Made by a program: the position numbers and the translations under genes
Origin: Methylomonas montana
Lineage (GTDB): Bacteria > Pseudomonadota > Gammaproteobacteria > Methylococcales > Methylomonadaceae
Length of the DNA: 64,000 nucleotides
Assembly: GCF_030490285.1 (NCBI RefSeq)
Contig: NZ_CP129884.1
Coordinates: 4,526,001-4,590,000 of the forward strand
Direction: 5' to 3'
Notes under the pieces: model-generated
The model's database searches: none
What the model was told of the DNA's origin: nothing
The model's input: only the letters and a program-made list of their open reading frames with translations
Part shown: piece after piece, positions 60,201 to 64,000 of the stretch
How positions within the stretch are numbered: the first letter of the stretch is position 1
Layout of the letters: each line of letters starts with the position of its first letter

Positions 60201-60358
60201 TTGGCTTTGACGATAATCTTGACCTGGGTCGGCGACACCTCCGGAAATGCGTCGATAGGGATATGCTTAACGGCATAATAACCGCCACCCGCCAGCAGCA
60301 ATACGCCGAGCAGAATCAATAAGCGTTGGGTTAATGCAAAGCGAATCAACCCGGCCAT
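57296..60358 (-). CDS. CzcA/CusA-type RND heavy-metal efflux pump
   Basis: A 1020-residue inner-membrane pump with 12 helices and two large periplasmic loops. PIDAFPEVSPTQVKI, LAIAIGMLVDGAVVVVENV and the HME-type ITAVAKIQAVEGVVS mark the heavy-metal RND subfamily. The Asp in helix 4 (LVDGA) is the proton-relay residue. It exports divalent or monovalent metal ions; cobalt, zinc, cadmium, nickel, copper or silver cannot be told apart here. The adaptor gene is adjacent (one-base overlap). Confidence 0.93.
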   Translation of the reverse strand: MAGLIRFALTQRLLILLGVLLLAGGGYYAVKHIPIDAFPEVSPTQVKIIVKANGMTPEEVEARITAPIEVELLGIPHQTMLRSLAKYAITDITLDFEEGTDIYWARQQVAERLNTLWGNLPEGVQGGIAPMTTPLGEMFMFAIEGGDLSLMQRRELLDWTIRPALRTVSGVADVNALGGLVRSFEVVPDNIRMAARNIDTQQLMAALQNNNRNDGAGRLTEGEEALIVRAEGRIKNEQDVKAIVVAQHQGMPIRVEDIADVRIGALTRYGAVSKDGNGEAVTAVVLSLRGANARQTIEQLESKLAELQPGLPEGVRLNVFYNRGVLVGKAVDTVSKALMEAIVLVVVLLILFLGDLRAALTVALALPMAALVTFILMHAFGMSANLMSLGGLAIAIGMLVDGAVVVVENVITQLADHHKAERLPRLHLIYRATREVAVPVTSGILIIIIVFLPLLTLQGLEGKLFGPVAMTIVFALSGSLILSLTVIPVLASLLLKQVSHEEPWLPRKLLQWYQPILVWCLENSKKVFIGAGAMLAASLLVFTQIGSTFMPTMDEGDIIIQLEKLPSITLLDSVALDGRVQKNILEHIPEVQTVVSRVGTDELGLDPMSLNDTDTFLILKPKSEWRMDSKEGLIEEIRKIMPHTPGIAFGFTQPIEMRVSEMLTGTRGDVAIKLFGTDLDTLNHKAEQIETVLKTIPGSSDVFTRKNEGMQFLQLSIDREAAGRFGLDGNSIENMLRAQIEGVQLGIVQEGVKRTPLLLRGDSNTANFDNLQISLPNGGHVPITAVAKIQAVEGVVSIGREKGQRFVVIRSNVEGRDLVGFVDEARKAVAERVELPNGFHVEFGGQFENQQRASARLTLVIPLSLGLIFLLLFSTFGSVRQAVLVLSNIPLAMIGGVFALWLSGEYLSVPASVGFIALLGIAVLNGVVMVSYFNQLCATGMELSRVVIIGSGRRLRPVLMTASIAAFGLVPLLFASGPGSEIQRPLAIVVTGGLLSSTLLTLILLPILYRLFGRNPENCE

Positions 60359-61449
60359 TACTCGTCACCGCCAAGACCCAGCCAAGTAGCTTTTAAGGCC
60401 ACCGCGCCTTTTATGGCGATTTGCTCGCTAGCGGATAAGGGGCCGCTAATCAGCGAATCGGCTTCCTGTTTGCCGGTGACCGTGACTTCGGTCACCGCGA
60501 AACCGTCCGGGTTACGCACAAAAACATAGGCATGGCCTTCGTTCTGGGCAATCGCGGTATTAGGGACGATAAAGCCGGTCTGTGCGCTGTTTTGCATGAT
60601 CTGCACGTTGACGTTCTGCCCAACCCGCAGGTCTTCGGCGCTACCGTCGATCACGGCTCTAGCCAATACCGTCTGGTTCTCGCGGTTGACGCTTTGCCCC
60701 AACAGGCTGATCCGCGCGCTGATTTCGCTGTCTTCCAGCCGCACCGAATCGCCGACATGAATATTGCTCAAGCGTTCCTGAGGAATGTTGATTTCCAGCC
60801 AAAGTTCGGACAAATCGGCAACCCGGTACAGTGGCGCCTGCACATCCAGGCGCGCGCCCAGACTGGTCAGACGTTCCAGTACCACGCCGTCGATAGACGC
60901 GCGGATATTCAAGCGGTTGTCGAGTTTGCGGGTTTGCCCCAAGTTTTTAATCTCGGCGGCCGACATGCCGGCCAACAGCAGCAATTGCCGGGCTTCATCA
61001 GCCTTGGCCGATTTGCTGCCGTGCAGCATCTGGGTTTCCTGCCAGCGCCGCTCGGCGATCACGCCTTCCTGCAATAGTTTTTGATCGCGGCGCCGTTCCA
61101 ATCCGGATAAATTCAGTTCGCTATTGGCTATTAAAAAGGCTTGTTGTAAGCCAACCAGTTCCGGGCTATTCAACTGTGCCAATAGCTGACCCTTGCGTAT
61201 TTTGTCACCAATATTGGCCGGCAACTGGGTGACCAAACCCGGTTGGCTACTGCTGATCAACACTTCGTGATCGGCGGGTACCACCACTTTTCCCGGCGCG
61301 TAAAACAACGGAATTTGCCGACTGGCACTGAGCGCGGCAACCTTGATGTCCAGATTGTCGATTTGCTCTTGGGAAATATGGATCTGCTTATCCTGGGCAA
61401 ATGCGGTTAGCGTCTGCATCAACAACAAACCAAACCAGCACTTTTTCAT
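60358..61449 (-). CDS. CzcB-type periplasmic adaptor protein
   Basis: A 363-residue membrane-fusion protein with a signal peptide (MKKCWFGLLLMQTLTAFA). The lipoyl-like halves (GKVVVPADHEVLISSSQPGLVTQL and NIRASIDGVVLERL) flank a helical hairpin, then a beta-barrel and membrane-proximal domain. It joins the pump to the outer-membrane channel. It overlaps both flanking genes, indicating one operon. It has no His-rich metal-binding extension. Confidence 0.9.
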   Translation of the reverse strand: MKKCWFGLLLMQTLTAFAQDKQIHISQEQIDNLDIKVAALSASRQIPLFYAPGKVVVPADHEVLISSSQPGLVTQLPANIGDKIRKGQLLAQLNSPELVGLQQAFLIANSELNLSGLERRRDQKLLQEGVIAERRWQETQMLHGSKSAKADEARQLLLLAGMSAAEIKNLGQTRKLDNRLNIRASIDGVVLERLTSLGARLDVQAPLYRVADLSELWLEINIPQERLSNIHVGDSVRLEDSEISARISLLGQSVNRENQTVLARAVIDGSAEDLRVGQNVNVQIMQNSAQTGFIVPNTAIAQNEGHAYVFVRNPDGFAVTEVTVTGKQEADSLISGPLSASEQIAIKGAVALKATWLGLGGDE

Positions 61450-62753
61450 GGCTGCACTCCCACCGCCTGATTGTAAAAGGCGATATTGCGCTGCAATTTC
61501 GCTTCCTGCAGTTTGGCGTTACGGATCGCTTCCAGGCTGCGGGCCTGAATTTTCAATAAGTCCAATAGATTGATTTCGCCTGCCGAAAAGCTGATTTCAG
61601 TCATTTTCAGATGGGTTTCGGCGATTTGTTTCAATTCGTTGGCAATCGCCAGCTCCGCCTTCGTCACTTCCAGCGCATGCTCGGCCTCGTGCAGGTTTTT
61701 CTCCAATTGCCGATACAGATGTTCGCGCGTGGCCTTGGCGTTGTTCAGCTCCAGGTTGACCTTGGCGATTTCCGGGGCATTGTAGGCTTCGCCACCAAAC
61801 AGCATCACCACGCCGACACCGACACTCTCGATATCCTGTCCGCTACGGCCATCGCGCTGGCTTTTCGCGCCCAGACTCAATTTGGGTTGATTGACCGGAT
61901 CGGTGGTTTTGGTCCATTGCACTTCTGCCTGTTTGCGCTCGATGACGGCATTAATTGCTTCCAGCATCGGGTGATTAGTGGTCACTTCGGTAAGGCCGCT
62001 TTGTTTTTCCTGATAATTGCCTGGCACGCGCGATAAGGTGGTCAGACTGGCATAGGCTTTTCGGCTATGCATTACTTCCGCTTCGGCCTGAGTCACCAGC
62101 GCCCGGTTTTGCAGATATTCGCCCTTGGCCAACAATAAATCGGCACGCGGCAAGTCGCCCAACTCGACGCGGCGTTCGACTTTTTTCATCAGCTGTTCGG
62201 AAATGGATAGGGCGTTTTGCGCCTGCTGCAAGCCAATGTTGGCGATTTCCATATTCCATAACGCTTCTCTAACCAAGCGCGTCACCTCCAACTTGACCGC
62301 CGCCGATTGTTTCTGCGCGGATAGACTGGCGCGCTCGGCTACCGCCTGTCCGGCCTCGCGCTGGCCCCATTTCCAAGTGGTAATCTCGACTTGGGCCGAG
62401 GCTTCGCGGGAACCGAGGTCGTCGGCAATCCGGTCGTCCATATACCCCAGTTGCAATGCGGTCGAACCCGCCACCCAGGCGTCGCTACGCTCGGCCAAGG
62501 CATCGGCTTCTTGAGTCAACGCTTCGTTGATCAAACGATCCGGGTATTTTTCCAAGGTCAAATCGACTAACTGCGGCAAACTCAACGAGGGATCGGTTTC
62601 GATCGGATCCAGATGTTCGACCATCAGCTTTTCCGTACCCTGATTTGCGTTAATCGCGGGTAAGCGCCCGCCGTCGTTCGGTTCGGCAAGGCAGGGCGCC
62701 GTTGCCAACAATAAAACAGGTAAACCGTATTTAATATGACGGTATCCGTTCAT
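61446..62753 (-). CDS. CzcC-type outer-membrane channel protein
   Basis: A 435-residue TolC-family protein with a signal peptide (MNGYRHIKYGLPVLLLATAPCLA). The two long helical repeats include LVDLTLEKYPDRLINEALTQEADALAERSDAW and LQQAQNALSISEQLMKKVERRVELGDLPRADLLLAKGEYL. It completes the tripartite efflux system. ATG 62753 has GGAG seven bases upstream. It overlaps the adaptor gene by four bases. Confidence 0.9.
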   Translation of the reverse strand: MNGYRHIKYGLPVLLLATAPCLAEPNDGGRLPAINANQGTEKLMVEHLDPIETDPSLSLPQLVDLTLEKYPDRLINEALTQEADALAERSDAWVAGSTALQLGYMDDRIADDLGSREASAQVEITTWKWGQREAGQAVAERASLSAQKQSAAVKLEVTRLVREALWNMEIANIGLQQAQNALSISEQLMKKVERRVELGDLPRADLLLAKGEYLQNRALVTQAEAEVMHSRKAYASLTTLSRVPGNYQEKQSGLTEVTTNHPMLEAINAVIERKQAEVQWTKTTDPVNQPKLSLGAKSQRDGRSGQDIESVGVGVVMLFGGEAYNAPEIAKVNLELNNAKATREHLYRQLEKNLHEAEHALEVTKAELAIANELKQIAETHLKMTEISFSAGEINLLDLLKIQARSLEAIRNAKLQEAKLQRNIAFYNQAVGVQP

Positions 62754-62882
62754 ATAGCACTCCAAAACAATAATTAAACAAGACTGCTGCTAATGGCCGG
62801 TAGCCTTTAACAGTTTTGTACGGAATGTGGGGCAGACTTAGCGTGATAACAAATCATCTCGTAAGCAGCATTAATACCCCTT

Positions 62883-63272
62883 TCAGAACGGTGGCGCGCG
62901 GGAGCTGTTGTGACTAAGTAAAGGTTCCGGCGCAAATCGGGAAATAGGCGGAGGGAAGTTAACGATGCTGACTTGGCGCTCAACGGCAAAACTGGGAAAA
63001 GCGGCCGGTAAAAATAAAGCCGGCGCCAACTTATCCAGTAGCTGCTGTTGTTTAATCGCCGAACCAAGGTCGACGATGCCGTGTTGGATTTGCAGATCGT
63101 GATTGATCGCCATCAATCCGGCGCCTTCTTGCCCGATATGTAAGACTTCAAATTCATGCAAATGCAATCCGGGCATGCTAGCATCTTTGCCAACATGAGC
63201 ATGCACTAGTGGCGCCGCCACTTGCAGCAGCAGCAGCAGCATGACCAGAAATTGACGCAAATATGCAACCAT
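62883..63272 (-). CDS. Exported small His-containing protein, unknown
   Basis: A 129-residue protein with a signal peptide (MVAYLRQFLVMLLLLLQVAAPLVHA) followed by HVGKDASMPGLHLHEFEVLHIG, a His-containing stretch that could bind a metal, then a Pro-rich C-terminus. It precedes the efflux operon on the same strand by about 130 bases. No named family recognised; a periplasmic metal-binding accessory is possible. Confidence 0.55.
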   Translation of the reverse strand: MVAYLRQFLVMLLLLLQVAAPLVHAHVGKDASMPGLHLHEFEVLHIGQEGAGLMAINHDLQIQHGIVDLGSAIKQQQLLDKLAPALFLPAAFPSFAVERQVSIVNFPPPISRFAPEPLLSHNSSRAPPF

Positions 63273-63414
63273 TTATGTTTTCGGATTGTCTGTGAAGTCT
63301 CGTTAATCGGTAGACTGCGGTTGTACCGGGCGGTACGAAAGGCTATTCTACTTGAAATTAGCGATTTTACCCTGAATATCAGCAAACCCTTACTCACTTT
63401 GGTCAACAAACCCT

Positions 63415-64000
63415 ATGAACAGAAAAATCGGTACTCTGGCAACCTTATTCATGGCCCTGGCCTTGCTGCTGGGCAGTGTTCACGAAGTACAAGCCAAACG
63501 TATGGGTGGCGGTAAATCGTTCGGCAGCAAGCCCAGTTACAGCGCACCCTATCAGCGTTCGACCACACCAGGCGGCGCTACTAGCCAACCCACCCGCTCG
63601 GCCAGCCAACAACAAGCGGCCGCTCAAAATCAAGCGGCACGGCAAAGCTGGGCCGGCCGTGGCGGCCTGATGGGCTTACTGGGCGGTCTGGCCTTGGGCG
63701 GATTATTAGGTTCGCGGTTCTTCGGCGGCGCTTTCGAAAATTTGAATCTGATGGACATCCTGGTGTTTGCCGGCATCGCCTATCTGCTGTACCGGCTGTT
63801 TGCCGCCAAGGCTCGCCAACAACCCGCCGCCAGCGGCGCGTTCGGCCAAGGTCCCCAACAACCGGAGCCGCAAAATTATTACCGGGAAAATCAGCAACAA
63901 ACCACCGGTCCCGCCGGTTTCGATACCGATGTTCTGTTCAAAAAAGGCAGAACGGCCGGTGCGAGCAACCACGATTATCAACAGCCGGCTAGTTTCGACG
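63415..64000 (+). CDS. Tim44-like domain protein, 5' part
   Basis: At least 195 residues, running off the right edge. It has a signal or membrane N-terminus (MNRKIGTLATLFMALALLLG), a Gly/Ser/Gln-rich linker with KRMGGGKSFGSKP, a glycine-rich membrane stretch (GLMGLLGGLALGGLLGSRFF), a second helix (LMDILVFAGIAYLLYRLF), then a low-complexity Gln-rich region. This N-terminal layout is typical of bacterial Tim44-like proteins; the Tim44 domain itself would lie beyond the window. Confidence 0.75.
   Translation, partial: MNRKIGTLATLFMALALLLGSVHEVQAKRMGGGKSFGSKPSYSAPYQRSTTPGGATSQPTRSASQQQAAAQNQAARQSWAGRGGLMGLLGGLALGGLLGSRFFGGAFENLNLMDILVFAGIAYLLYRLFAAKARQQPAASGAFGQGPQQPEPQNYYRENQQQTTGPAGFDTDVLFKKGRTAGASNHDYQQPASFD

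Noticed and set aside
61446-62753. Drug-efflux (AcrAB-TolC) assignment for the RND operon
   Set aside because: The pump sequence has heavy-metal subfamily features and DUF3240 genes follow, which fits metal efflux better.

Overview
The window is a chromosomal piece of a gammaproteobacterium. The neighbourhoods pcnB-folK-panB-panC-panD, pepA-holC divergent from lptF-lptG, bamD/rluD-pgeF and trpE-trpG are all typical of that class. The gene set and style suggest an aquatic Methylococcales-type organism, but no methane-oxidation gene lies in the window, so that is only a guess. I saw no rRNA, tRNA, insertion sequence, prophage or CRISPR array. It is mostly housekeeping sequence interrupted by small accessory patches rich in toxin-antitoxin modules.

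Layout. 1-5.7 kb: the end of rimK, a tonB-exbB-exbD operon, the potassium transporter kup, a small lipoprotein and a fumarylacetoacetate-hydrolase-family enzyme. 5.8-15.7 kb: trpE-trpG, a Tat-exported YcbK-like protein facing an LdtD-type L,D-transpeptidase across a shared terminator, hemF, a flavoprotein, trpD, and a decayed HI1419/HI1420-type toxin-antitoxin pair. 15.8-26.3 kb: holC and pepA, divergent lptF-lptG, small membrane proteins, pcnB (apparently starting at AUU), folK, panB, panC, panD and fliW. 26.4-31.2 kb: a cobalamin riboswitch followed by btuB, a btuM-like inner-membrane B12 protein, cbiB and a cobD/cobC-type decarboxylase. These form a B12 uptake and salvage unit whose receptor needs the TonB system encoded at the left end. 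31.2-37.4 kb: a DUF155 protein, DAHP synthase, a fused thiS-thiG, an inserted accessory block (hicAB, a BFD-like protein, two unknowns, an AT-rich SMEK-domain gene) and trmB. 37.4-42.7 kb: DUF2058, a HExxH metalloprotease candidate, bamD, rluD, pgeF and a ZIP metal transporter. 42.7-55.6 kb: a frameshifted brnT with intact brnA, a large protein joining a degenerate Fic-like region to a zeta-toxin kinase, an alpha-2-macroglobulin locus (YfaP-YfaT fusion, YfaA, YfaS), a possible amidase with a periplasmic partner, and a VapBC pair. 55.9-64 kb: a Rof homologue, an RRM-DUF3240 fusion, DUF3240, a CzcCBA-type metal efflux operon and the start of a Tim44-like protein.

The most unusual items are as follows. 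(a) An RNA-binding domain is fused to a DUF3240 domain beside a second, stand-alone DUF3240 gene in the metal-efflux operon. (b) A Fic-like/zeta kinase fusion is preceded by a perfect palindrome. (c) A mag/yfa-type macroglobulin locus carries a YfaP-YfaT fusion and keeps the CxEQ thioester motif. (d) ThiS is fused to ThiG so that its GlyGly tail is internal. (e) pcnB has a probable AUU start. (f) Two of the four type II toxin genes are frameshifted next to intact antitoxins. (g) An AT-rich SMEK-domain gene sits in a block that separates thiG from trmB. All calls come from reading the sequence and from knowledge of the families; no database search was run.
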